The notes: generated by a model not told the origin, from the sequence alone. Positions 9,502 through 19,720 are shown, numbered from the stretch's first letter. The stretch: 19,847 nt of DNA from UBA7396 sp047637875 (GCA_047637875.1 JBLJBH010000015.1:1-19847), one strand, 5' to 3'. Program-made: numbers and translations.

Positions 9502-9540
9502 AATCATTAAATTTAGAAAAATTAAAATTAATATATACAA

Positions 9541-10911
9541 ATGCAAGAACAAGAAATATTTATCAGACCTTGATTTTGGGAGAAAATCGAAACTTCACCA
9601 AAAAAATATGCTCACATAATAATGATTGCAACAAAACCAGATATAATAAAACAGGCTCCATTATATTTAGAATTAAAATCTAGATGAGAACTTGTTGTTT
9701 TAGTACACACAGGTCAACATTATGATTATAACTTAAGTGCTTGAGTACTTGGAGAATTTGGTATGACAGTTGATGTAAATCTTAATATTTTTGGTCCTAT
9801 TCATAAAAAATTTAGTTTAATAGTTGAAAGACTTTGAAATTTTTTAGTTGAATTAAATACTGAATATAAAAAAATTCCAGTTCCATACGTTCACTGAGAT
9901 ACTCTAACAGCTGCCACTGCTGATAAAGCTGCTTTTTTAAATAAATTTGCAGTAGTTCATGTTGAAGCTTGAATTAGAACTCTAACTCCAAATAAAGATT
10001 TTTATTTAAATTTATTTTCAAATTTTGAAAAAAATATTTTTGATTGGAATGAATATTATAACTCTTTGCAAGATAGAAAAATTTATGAACTTGGAAGTAT
10101 TGAACCATATCCAGAACAATTTGACACAAGAAGTATTGAGTGATCAACTTGACTTTTTGCTGCACCAGTTGAACTTTATAAAGAAACTTTAATCAACGAA
10201 TGACACGATCCAAACAAAATAAAAGTTGTTTGAAATACCGTAGTTGATGCAATAGAAATCTCAAAAAAGAAAATTAAATCGTCAAAAGCATTTGAAATTT
10301 ATCCAAATATGAAATGAAAAGATTTTATATTTGTAACTATTCATAGAAGAGAAAATTGTGAAAAAAAAGAAAGATTTTTAACTCTATATTACTGATTAAA
10401 AAAATTAGTTCAAGAGTGAATTCCTGTATGTTTCTTAGAGCTTTATGCATCAAGTTTTGCTATTGATAGTTATTGATTAAGAGATGATTTAAATGAACTT
10501 ATTAAAAATTATCCTGATAATTTTGCATATTGACCTGCTTTAGCTCATCACAGCGAAGTAATTGATATGATTTCAAAAGCATGAGCAGTAGTTACTGATA
10601 GTTGAAGTATGCAAGAAGAAGCAAATATAGTTTGAACTCCTTGCGTAACTCTCAGATTTTGAAGCGATAGAACTGAAACAATTCTTGCTTGAACAAATAT
10701 TATAGCTCCACCTGTAAATTCTTGCCTGATTGCTGAAATAATTAAGTGAGCTATTAATAATCCAAAAATGAAATGAAAAAATCTCTATGGAGAAAATGTT
10801 TCTAAAAAAATAGTTGATGAAGTTTTAAAAATATTATCAAAAAATTGAAAACTTTTCTTACTTGATGATGAAAGACTTGGACTTGAAAAATATACAAATT
10901 GGAAGATATAA
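9541..10911 (+). CDS. wecB: UDP-N-acetylglucosamine 2-epimerase (WecB/MnaA type)
   Basis: This family interconverts UDP-GlcNAc and UDP-ManNAc, a precursor for surface polysaccharide. The 456-residue product has ATKPDIIKQAPL (30-41), HTGQHYD (56-62), HGD (118-120), VEAGIRT (141-147), PYPEQFDTRSI (189-199), NTVVDAI (232-238), IHRREN (267-272), TDSGSMQEEA (352-361) and LRFGSDRTE (371-379). Residues matching E. coli catalytic positions are kept (K37, D120, E142, E192, H268). The Arg of the usual GTRPE is Lys (K32). It is about 80 residues longer than the usual 376 or so: about 24 extra at the N-terminus and about 40 inserted between VEAGIRT and PYPEQ, at the active-site edge. No other polysaccharide genes are nearby. 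A palindromic terminator starts at its stop codon. Confidence 0.9.
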
Positions 10912-10945
10912 ATAAATCCTGAAAATTAATTTTTAGGATTTATTT
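10910..10945. terminator. 36-bp near-perfect palindrome, bidirectional terminator
   Basis: AAATAAATCCT (10910-10920) pairs with AGGATTTATTT (10935-10945). The 14 bases between them are themselves almost palindromic (AAAATTAATTTT), so the whole element is a palindrome broken by one pair. A T-run follows on the plus strand. It ends the epimerase transcript and, read the other way, probably the pilus operon, whose last stop codon (10946-10948) directly abuts it. Confidence 0.8.
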
Positions 10946-11884
10946 TTAATCTTTAAAAAAATTTTTAATATAAAAATCTAATTTATCTTTATTAAATTCA
11001 ACTTCATAAGATTTATAAAATCTATTTTTTTCACCATAATCTATTGGTATTTGATAAACCAAATTTCAATAACTATTTTTTATAATTAAATTATATGAAA
11101 CTATATTATCTGAATCATTATATAGATTTAAAAAATAAATTTTATTATCATTTCAAAGATTTAATGGATATGGAACTCAAGATAAAAACTCTCAATTAAT
11201 ATTTAAAATTGTTTTTAAATTTGAATTTATTGTAGATTGATAATTAATTATATCATCAAAATTTTTATCTTTTTCAATAAAAATAGATTTTATTTCTCAA
11301 GAATTAAGTCAATTTATAGTAAGTTCTAAATTATAAAAGTTTCAACTTGTAGGTTTTTCAAAATATTGATTATTTAAATCTGAAATAATTTTATTTTTTA
11401 CTTCATTATTATAAAAAAATATTGTTTTTTCTTCTTCTGGATATAAAAATCAAATATTATAAATACGTACATCTGCGTCATCATCAACTAAATCACTTCA
11501 TATAGTTGTAAAAGTATCTATATCAACATTTGTATTATAATAATATGGTGTTTTATCATCATTATCACATTCATCATCTATTCAATCAGATCAAGAAACC
11601 CAACTTCATAAACAAGAAAATCAATTTAAGTTTTTTTCTATTAATCCTCAACTACAACTAAGTTCATCTTCTCATAATCAATTATTATTAACAAAATCAT
11701 CATATTTAAATAATATTCAAGCTTTATTTTTAGATTTTTCAGAATTTAAATATTGTTTTTCAGTAAGGTTTAAATAAGTAGTATTTTTTAAAATAATATT
11801 TGATCAAATAAATAAAATTATTGATATTAAAAAAATCAATACTATTGTAATAATCATAATAAATCCATCTTTATTTTTTTTCAT
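10946..11884 (-). CDS. PilX/GspK-like pilin protein lacking Glu5
   Basis: The 312-residue product begins MKKNKDG|FIMIITIVLIF, a prepilin-like leader with a Gly|Phe cleavage site and a hydrophobic helix (8-34). Mature position 5 is Ile, not Glu. Lack of Glu5 is typical of GspK-type pseudopilins, which sit at the filament tip; PilX-family proteins are similar. The periplasmic or extracellular part has an acidic Cys-containing segment (about 75-105, including DDECDNDDK) that could bind metal ions. It is the last gene of the pilus operon. Its ATG overlaps the previous gene's stop in a TAATG, so translation is likely coupled. The leader and the operon position are seen; the GspK-like role is inferred. 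Confidence 0.75.
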
Positions 11885-12495
11885 TATTTTAAAATTGTTA
11901 GATAAATTTTCTTTGAAGTTGAAGTTTTATTCCAACTTACTAAACTTTTTCAAATATCACTTTTTTCTATTTCAGAAAGAATTATCAAATCCATTTTTGT
12001 ATAAATATCTTTTTGTAAACATGAAAATCTTAATAAGTTTATATTCTGATAGGACCTTAAATATCAGTTTGAAAAAATATTATCATTTAAATTATTAATA
12101 TCTATAGGAGAATTGAGTTCTAAAATAAATGGAGTAAAATAACTAACATTTTCATAAAGTCATACTTTTAAATTATTTTGTGATTTTTCCATTACTCATA
12201 AAATTATTCATCAAGTATTTTCTTCATTTGAATAAACACATAACTCAAATCAAAATTCTGAGTTTGAAAATATATTTCAAGTAGAGTAAAGATTTTTAGT
12301 ATATTTAGATTTTAAAAATTCAAAATCATCTTTAAAATTTTCTAAATCTTGAAAAGTTTTGACAGTTAAATCAGATCTATAAATTAAATCTGATAAAATT
12401 TGAAAATTAGTTGTAACTCAATAAAACATCAATACTGATATAACAATATAGACCAATAACTCAACCAATGTGAATGCTTTTTTTGTATTTTTCAT
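11884..12495 (-). CDS. Prepilin-like protein (minor pilin, GspJ-like position)
   Basis: The 203-residue product begins MKNTKKA|FTLVELLVYIVISVLMFYG: a short basic leader, a cleavage site with Ala instead of Gly at -1, and Glu at mature position 5, followed by the hydrophobic helix (8-29). The globular part (about 45-203) has two cysteines and no motif I recognise. Length and position between a shorter pilin and the Glu5-less one fit a GspJ-like minor pseudopilin; this is inference. It is joined to both neighbours by TAATG overlaps (12493-12497 and 11882-11886). Confidence 0.8.
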
Positions 12496-12962
12496 TATTT
12501 TGTAATATAAAAACTATTTTTATTTCAATTATACGAAATATTAACTTTATAATGATTATAAGTTAATCAATTTAATTCACTAAATCACACAAAAAATATC
12601 TCATGAAAAAAAGACCTTTCATTTTCATCTAATAGTCAATAATAAAACCCTCAAGCAGTATTATTAAATATAGGATTTAAAGTATATTTTACGTCTCAAT
12701 TAATTTCTTTTATTAAATAAAAAGGAGTTCAAATTATATTATAATTATCCAATATTTTTGTTTCTCTAATAATTGTAGATAAATAATCTCAAAAATACAA
12801 AGTTAATACTTTATCAGTTAAAAAAGTATTTTGATTTTGTATTACTTTATAAATATTAAAAACTCAAATAGATATAATTGCTAAAATAGAAACTGAAACC
12901 ACTATTTCAACAATTGAAAATCATTTATTTAATTTTCAATTACAATTTTTACAAATGATCAT
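12495..12962 (-). CDS. Prepilin-like protein (minor pilin, GspI-like position)
   Basis: The 155-residue product begins MIICKNCNGKLNKG|FSIVEIVVSVSILAII. It has a 14-residue leader with a CKNC pair, Gly at -1, Phe at +1 and Glu at +5, then a hydrophobic helix (15-36). The rest is a small globular domain of about 115 residues without a recognised family. The ATG at 12962 is the only one giving a leader in this frame. It puts the start 34 bases inside the preceding gene, so the two overlap in different frames. Its stop overlaps the next ATG (TAATG). Confidence 0.8.
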
Positions 12963-13504
12963 GCTTTATTTTTATAAGTATCAAATTTTTCTAGAAATTC
13001 AACTAATATAGAATTTTGTCAATTAGTTGCCTTTATATAATTTATATAATTTTCACTTTTATCAGTAAGATTTATATTAATAACTTGCCATCAAGTATTA
13101 ACAAGTTGATTTTTATATTTTTCTCAAATTTCTGAAATTTTTAAAGAACTAGCATAAATAATTTCCTTTCAAATAGGATAATGACTATCCATTTCACTAT
13201 ATCAATTTTCAATATAAGCAATTCAAACCAAAGTATCTGGTTTTACTGGAAGTATAGCTTTTCTATCTTCAATTGGAGATAAAATTCACTTATTTATAAC
13301 TACTTGAGAATTAACTTCATCAGAAACTGTAATTCATAAAATACTTTGAATATTAGAAATTTTATTTTCTGTATTTTTTAGATTAGTAGAAATATTATCA
13401 ATTTTAAAAATCAATACTAATTGAAACAAAAATATTATCATCAATAATAAAACAATATAATTATCATATAAAAAATCTAGTATTTTATCAAAAGAAAAGT
13501 TCAT
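12929..13504 (-). CDS. Single-pass membrane protein of the pilus operon, unknown function
   Basis: The 191-residue product has a short N-terminal cytoplasmic part (1-16), one membrane helix (about 17-34, IVLLLMIIFLFQLVLIF), a probable short coiled coil (35-52) and a C-terminal domain of about 130 residues. It lacks a prepilin cleavage motif. The bitopic plan with a coiled coil recalls PilN/PilO-type alignment proteins, but I see no clear sequence match, so function is unassigned. It starts 25 bases after the upstream RCC1 gene and overlaps the next prepilin gene by 34 bases, which ties it to the pilus operon. Confidence 0.75.
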
Positions 13505-13529
13505 AAAAAATTTGTAAAAAAATAAAAAA

Positions 13530-15218
13530 TTAATCGGTATTTAAATTTTTAACACTAACCGGAATATAGTATGCTAAGTTATCTCATTGTCATAAATATC
13601 AATTATTAGGGTATCACCAAACTTTCATAGATCAATCAGAAAGTAAAACAGAAAAATGATAAACATTTGAGTGTCAAAATGAGTTTATATCAACAGCATT
13701 TTCTATTCATAAAACAGTAATAGGTGTATATCTATGAGAAGTATCTCATTGTCATAATTGACCAGTAGCATTCCGTCACCAACATTTAACTGTTCAATCA
13801 TTTAATAATGCACAAGTAGTTCAATAACTTCAAGTTCAACTATTTTTAACTTTTTTAACATTTGTTAATCAAGATATTTGTATAAGTCATGATCTTTGAG
13901 TAGTATCTCACAATCATAATTGTCAGTATCAATTATATCCACAAGACCTAACTGTTCCATCATTAAATAATACCCAAGTACTAAAATAATCATAATTTGA
14001 CATAACTACTTCTTTTATAGAAGCTCATCAAGTAGAAATAGTTACTGGAGAAGTTTTATCTACAGTTGTTCAATCACAAAGTTGAGCATAATTATTATGT
14101 CCCCAACATCTAAGTGTAACATTATCATTTAATATTACACAAGTTCTTCAATCTCAGACAAACAAATCTCTAACATTATTTACTCAAGGAACAGTAGTTG
14201 GAACTGTAGTTGTTGCAGTATTTCATAATCATAATTGTCATTGACCATTATATCACCAACATCTAACAGTTCAATCATTTAAAAGAGCACAAGTATGTCC
14301 TCAAGATCACCGTCAAGTTCATCTAATATATTTTACATTTGTTAATCATACAACATCTGTAGGATTATTTTTAGATGTAGATGTTCAGTCTCATAATTGT
14401 CAGTATCAATTATATCACCAACATTTTGCTGTAGCAGTTGTTCAAGTTCATATTTTAGCACAAGCAAATGGATAATCATTAACATATGGGGCTCCTAAAA
14501 ATAAATCCGTAGCTGTAAGATTTGGTATTTTTGTAGGTAAAAAAACATTTGATGTATGTCATAATCACAAGTGTCAATATCCATTATATCACCATCCATA
14601 AACACTTCAATCCTCCATTAATGCATAATGTGACCATCATATATTAAATAATCTACTAACTCATTTTAAAGGTAGTGTTGAAGGTAAAAATCTATCTGAT
14701 GTATGAGTTCAAAGTCAAAGTTGTCCATGTCAATTATATCACCAACATTTAACTGTTGAGTCTTCCATTAAAACACAATTTGTATATCATCAAGTAGGAT
14801 TTCATTCTGATAGTGATTTTACTTTTAATCTATAATTATTAGGTAACCAAGTTCAATTTCATAAACTATCTGAAACTAATATATAACCTGATTGTGTTGT
14901 AGAAGATATTTGAATTTGATTTGTTTTTAATTTTCAATTAACATCAAGTTTTGCTTGAGGAGAATTAGTTCAAACTCATACATTTCAAGCATTTACAATA
15001 ACAACTCATGATCATAAAGTATCAGCATCAAGTGATTTTTTAACTTTTCAATCAGTTGTAGAAATATTAGTATTAACTAAAATTTTGTTTATATATGTCA
15101 TAAAAAGTCAAGAATCAGGTTCTCAAGAAGGTGTTGGAGGCCAAGAAATAGAAGCACTAGCTACTCAAATAATTCAAATAGCTATTCAAGTAAATGTATA
15201 CAAAATATTTTTTTTCAT
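13530..15218 (-). CDS. Secreted RCC1-repeat protein B
   Basis: The 562-residue product has a signal peptide or anchor (MKKNILYTFTGIAIGIIGVASA|SISWP). A linker region follows, with a GVGTNSPQAKLDVNG motif (about 83-97) like the one common in fibre-type surface proteins. Eight RCC1 repeats run from about 140 to 562, with the core pattern CALLNDGTVKCWGYNGYGQLGLGD. Several repeats carry a pair of cysteines spaced C-x9-C that could form disulfides outside the cell. RCC1 repeats fold into a beta-propeller that usually binds protein partners. Most glycines are UGA, and two CGG codons (13773-13775, 14310-14312) occur. It is a tandem paralogue of the next gene upstream. Lying between a giant prepilin and minor pilins suggests a pilus-associated adhesin; that is inference. 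Confidence 0.88.
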
Positions 15219-15243
15219 ATTTATAAAATTAATTTTAAATTTT

Positions 15244-16959
15244 TTAATCCTTATTTAAATTTTTAATAGTAACTGGTATATAATAATCTAGTGTATTATT
15301 TTGTCATAATTGTCAAAATCAGTTATATCCCCAGCATTTTACACTTCAATCACTTACCAAGGCACATGTAAATATTCTGTTTGACCGATAAGTTGTATAA
15401 ATCTGAATTTCAGTTGCTTTTTCTACTCATAATACATCTGTGGGAGATAATCTATTTGAAGCATCTCAAACTCATAATTGTCACCAAGCATTATATCACC
15501 AACATTTTATAGTTCAATCATAAAGTAATGCACAGGTTGATCAAGGATTCCGTCAAGTTGATACTATATCTTTAACATTTTCAAGTCAATTTATTAAAAC
15601 TGCTGTTGATCTATTTGATGTATCTCAGAGTCATAATTCTCAATAACCATTATATCACCAACTATAAACTTTATTATCATTTGTAATAGCATAATTTGAG
15701 TATCAAGATCATCAACTTATTACTATTTTTCTTACATTAGTAAGTCATATTACAGTTACTGGGTTTGATTGATGTGATGTATTTCAATTTCAAAGTTGAC
15801 CATGTCAATTCCATCACCAACATCTAACAGTTGCATCATTCATAATAGCACAAATATGAGAACCTGATTGGTAACTACCCGCGATAACAATATCACTTAC
15901 TCAAGAAATATTTACAGTAGTTGGATAATATCTATCAGCTGTATCTCAAACTCATAATTGTCCCCGTCAATTCCATCACCAACATTTAACATTTCAGTCA
16001 TAAAGTAGTGCACAAGTGGTTCACCATAATTGTCACTCATTCATTACAATTTTTTTAACATTTGTAAGTCATACTACTTGTGTTGGAGATGACCTATTAG
16101 AACTATCTCAAACTCATAATTGTCAAGTTCAATTCCGTCACCAACATCTAACAGTTTTGTCTTCAAGTAAAGCACAAGAATTAGCTGCCCACCGTCATGT
16201 ATATCAATCAGTATAATAAGCTCATCTTGTTACAAAATCTACAACATTTGATAATCATGGAATTTTTTGTGGAAAATAAATAGTTGATGTATGTCATAAT
16301 CATAATTCTCAATATCAATTATGTCATCAAATAGCGTATAAATCTCAATTAGTCATTAAAGCATAACTATTTAAATTGTTTGAATAAACTTTTTTTACTC
16401 ATTTTAATAATGTAGTTTGAGGAAAATAATGATTACTTGCATTTGTTCAAAGTCAAATAGTTCAATTTCAATTATATCAAAGACATTTTAAAGAAGTATC
16501 CTCCATAACAAAACAATTTTGTCAGTAAGTTCATCAATTTACCATTAATGAAGATGCTTTTAATCTATAATTATTTTTTATCCAAGTTCAATTTCATAAA
16601 CTATCTGAAACTAGTATATTTCAAGACTGAGTTTGAGATGATAATTGAAAATTTTGTGTTTTAGTCTTTCAGTTTACATCAAGTTTTGAAGATGGTGTAG
16701 AAATTCAAATTCAAATATTAGAATTTAAAGAAACTATTGTTCAACTACCTAAATTATCTGTATCTATTGATTTTTTAACAACTCAAGAAGTTGTAGCTCA
16801 AGTATTTACTAAAGATTTATCTAAATAAGCTATAAATCATCATCTAAAAAATTCTCAAGTTGGAGTATTTGGCCAAGAAATAGCATAAACAAATCATGAA
16901 ATAAATATTCATAATACTATAAATAACAATCAAATAAATCCATTAAATAATTTTTTCAT
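15244..16959 (-). CDS. Secreted RCC1-repeat protein A
   Basis: The 571-residue product begins MKKLFNGFIGLLFIVLGIF, a signal peptide or anchor ending near FVYA|ISWP. A linker with NIGIGISTPSSKLDVNG (about 82-98) and QSGNILVSDSLGNGTW comes next, then eight RCC1 repeats (about 150-571), for example TVRCWGWNGHGQLGNGNTS and TIKCWGYNAWGQLGVGD. The linker matches paralogue B closely, so the pair arose by tandem duplication. Paired cysteines (CALLxDxxVxCWG) suggest an oxidised extracellular site. Five CGG codons fall in or next to the repeats, two at the aromatic position after CWG or in its vicinity. It is separated from each neighbour by exactly 25 bases. Function is inferred as a pilus-linked binding protein. 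Confidence 0.88.
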
Positions 16960-16984
16960 AAAATTATAATAAAACAATTAAATA

Positions 16985-19720
16985 TTATTGTGTAATTCAA
17001 TTTTCAAAACTTATCCATCAAAAATTCTCACTCCAAGCCCAACCTTTAAATTTTCATGTTGAATCTATATATGTTTGAATATTTTTATCATTTGTAATAT
17101 TAAAATAAATCCATCCTCCATTTTGAGAATAAGTTTTTCATTTAAATCTTCTTTTGTCTCAATCATAATAAACTTTTATAGTAGATCAAGGTTGTTGTCA
17201 TGACATATCTATCCATCACATAACATTTGACCGAATAAATCAAACAGGTTTTAAATCTTCTTGTAATTGAAATGTTGAAAAATCCATCCACCATCAATTT
17301 CTTGAATATGGAAAATATCAAGTAAATAAAGTAGTATTTCATCAAGATTTTTTTCAATAAACTGACTTTTTAGTTAATGTTGATAAATTAGACACTGGTT
17401 GATAATCTAATTTTAAATCAAATATAGTATCTTTTGATGTGGAAACAGCTTGATCAGCCCTAAAAAATATAGTTATACTACAAGAACTTCATCACAAAAC
17501 TTTTAATCAATTTTCATAAACTATACAAGAATTAGCTAAGTTTATATCTCAATTATTCCAATAAATATTTCATATTCAATTATATCAAATATCAATATTT
17601 TTTTGTGGATATGAAAAATCTAAGTCTGATCAAGCTGATGAGTTAACAAAACCTATATCATAATTTCAAAAATCTGTAATAAATTTTGGGTTAAAATAAG
17701 AATCTAGAGAATTTGGATTTGAAATATTATAAACCAAAGCCTTCCAATATCATTTTGTTCAATTTAAAGTTGAAGTATCAAAATCATTTATATCTGTTGT
17801 ATGTGAAGTTGGTTCTCAAGCTTGTTTATATTTTGTAGAAAACATTGAAAAACTTAATTGTGAAAAATTATACCCTGATGATTTTCACTTAAAAACTATA
17901 TTATAATCTTCCCAAGAACCATTAGTTTTATCATTATTTATAATTTTTAAATTAGCAATATCTGATTCAGAAGTAGAAATTAAAGAATCAGCCCTAAAAT
18001 ATATATTTATATAACAGGAAGTTTTTGCAGAAATAGAATATCAAGTTACAGCATTTCATAAACATCAATTTCCTGCAGCCCAATAAAAATTATTTCATAT
18101 CGAATTTCAATTTAAGTTTATTGCTCATTGGGATTCAAAAGATGTAGTAGCTCAATTTTCGATTGATGTAATATTATTTCATAATTCAACTTTAAATTTA
18201 GCTATTCAATCAGATAAATTCGAAATTTTATATCAAATAGATTTTACTGTTCAGAAATAATTGTTTCAATCTTTTTCTGAAGTTCAGAAATTATCTTTTT
18301 TACAATCATTATAATTTGAAGTTCAAGAACTACATCATAAATAACTAATTGATACATTATCTACTTTACATATTATTCAAGGTGGACAATATGCACTTTC
18401 TCAATCAATTCATGTTCATCAAGCTCATCAAGCTCAACTTCAATCACTAGAAGTTGTAAAAGAAAAAATATTACTATTATTACAAACTCAATTTATATCA
18501 CAAGATTGAACTTTCCAAAAATACATAACTCACATAGAAAGTCCATTAAATTGCATACTTGTTTGAGTTGTCGTAACTCAATTTATAATTTCAAAACTAT
18601 TACTAGAAGTTCATAAAAATACTTTGTAATTTCAATTTGATAAATTTTTAACTGGATACCAAGATAAAGATCAATTTACTGGAACTTGATAAGCTCAATT
18701 TTGAGGACTAGCTAAACTAGGACCAGTTACATTTTGTATACATCAAGGAGATGAGGGATTTATACTATATCAACTTTTACATCATAACCAATGACAAGTT
18801 GAATCAAAAATAGCTCATAATCATAAATCTTTACAAGAATAATAATAATCATCATCTCAAATCGAATTTATTCAATTTTTTTCCATTATTCAATTATTAC
18901 AAACTTTATATTTCCATCAAATCTGAGTATTTAATATAGTTCAAGTTAAATCAAAAACTTCATTTGTTCAATGAGGTATATAATTTCATTTTGAATTAAC
19001 ACAAGAATTTCAAAAAGTTCAATTTCAAACTACAACTTGATAATCAACATCTCAATTATCATTACAAATTTGAGGTATTCATTCATAATTGTATGCAAGA
19101 TTTATAGATTGGTTATTTAAAACAACTTTTGATATATTTTCTTCTGTTGAAATATCTAAATCTTCGTTTTCATAATCAAATGAATATACAAGTCATGGAT
19201 ATGAATTTGATTCTCAAGGAATATAGTTTCAATCAACATAAGCAAACATTTCTCAACATCTAGATTTTGCATAAGTTTTATTAATTAAAAAATTGTATCA
19301 AATTAGATTATTTTGTTTTTCTAAAGTTCAAGAAAATTGAAAAAATCTTTTATCTCAAGAAATAGAATAAATATAATTAGTATTTGATAATGGATCTAAT
19401 ATTTTATTTGAAATTCAAATCTTTCACAAAAATTTTTCATCAATTTTCTGTTGTTTTGAAACTTTATTTGATAAATTTCATAAATATATATTTCAATAAC
19501 TATTTTCTGAAAAATCAGGAAAAATTCATTGGTTTGTTTTTGAGTAAACTAAAATTGATGATTTTAATAATTGAATATCACTAACTCTTTTCGAATCTCT
19601 AGCGTTTTTTGTATATCAACTATATGACATAAATCATAAAGTAGATAAAATAACTAAAATACTTATAGCAAAAATTAACTCAACTAACGAAAAACCATTT
19701 TTATTTTTTGTTTTATTCAT
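16985..19720 (-). CDS. Giant prepilin with fibronectin-III-like and anchor-like domains
   Basis: The 911-residue product begins MNKTKNKNG|FSLVELIFAISILVIL: a prepilin leader with Gly at -1 and Glu at +5, then the pilin helix (10-35) and the typical ARDSKRVSDIQLLKSSI stretch. Next come a Cys-rich region (about 155-330) and a fibronectin-III-like domain (about 332-425, ending YFWKVQSCD...FSFTT). A Gly-rich linker (about 426-440, mostly UGA codons) leads to two related domains (about 480-600 and 680-770) ending in SCxIxIxFRAD, like choice-of-anchor D/ASH domains. A C-terminal block (about 795-908) carries repeated GWI motifs, including GWAWSENFGWISF. It is far longer than ordinary pilins (130-200 residues), so it is probably a pilus-displayed adhesin. 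It is the first gene of the operon. One CGG codon (17231-17233) aligns with Trp of the GWAW motif. Confidence 0.87.

Noticed and set aside
9425..9540. Operator at the palindrome TTTGCAAA (9473-9480) between dprA and the epimerase
   Set aside because: It is only 8 bp in an A/T-rich gap and is explained as a possible shared -35 element; no second copy supports a repressor site.
16016..16216. 66-codon plus-strand ORF
   Set aside because: Antisense to RCC1 repeats; an artefact of repeated minus-strand codons.
13600..16500. CRISPR-like or satellite-like repeats (recurrent TCATAATTGTC and CCAACATTTAAC words)
   Set aside because: They are the degenerate codons of RCC1 repeats (QLG, VKCWG) in frame on the minus strand, with no constant spacer length.
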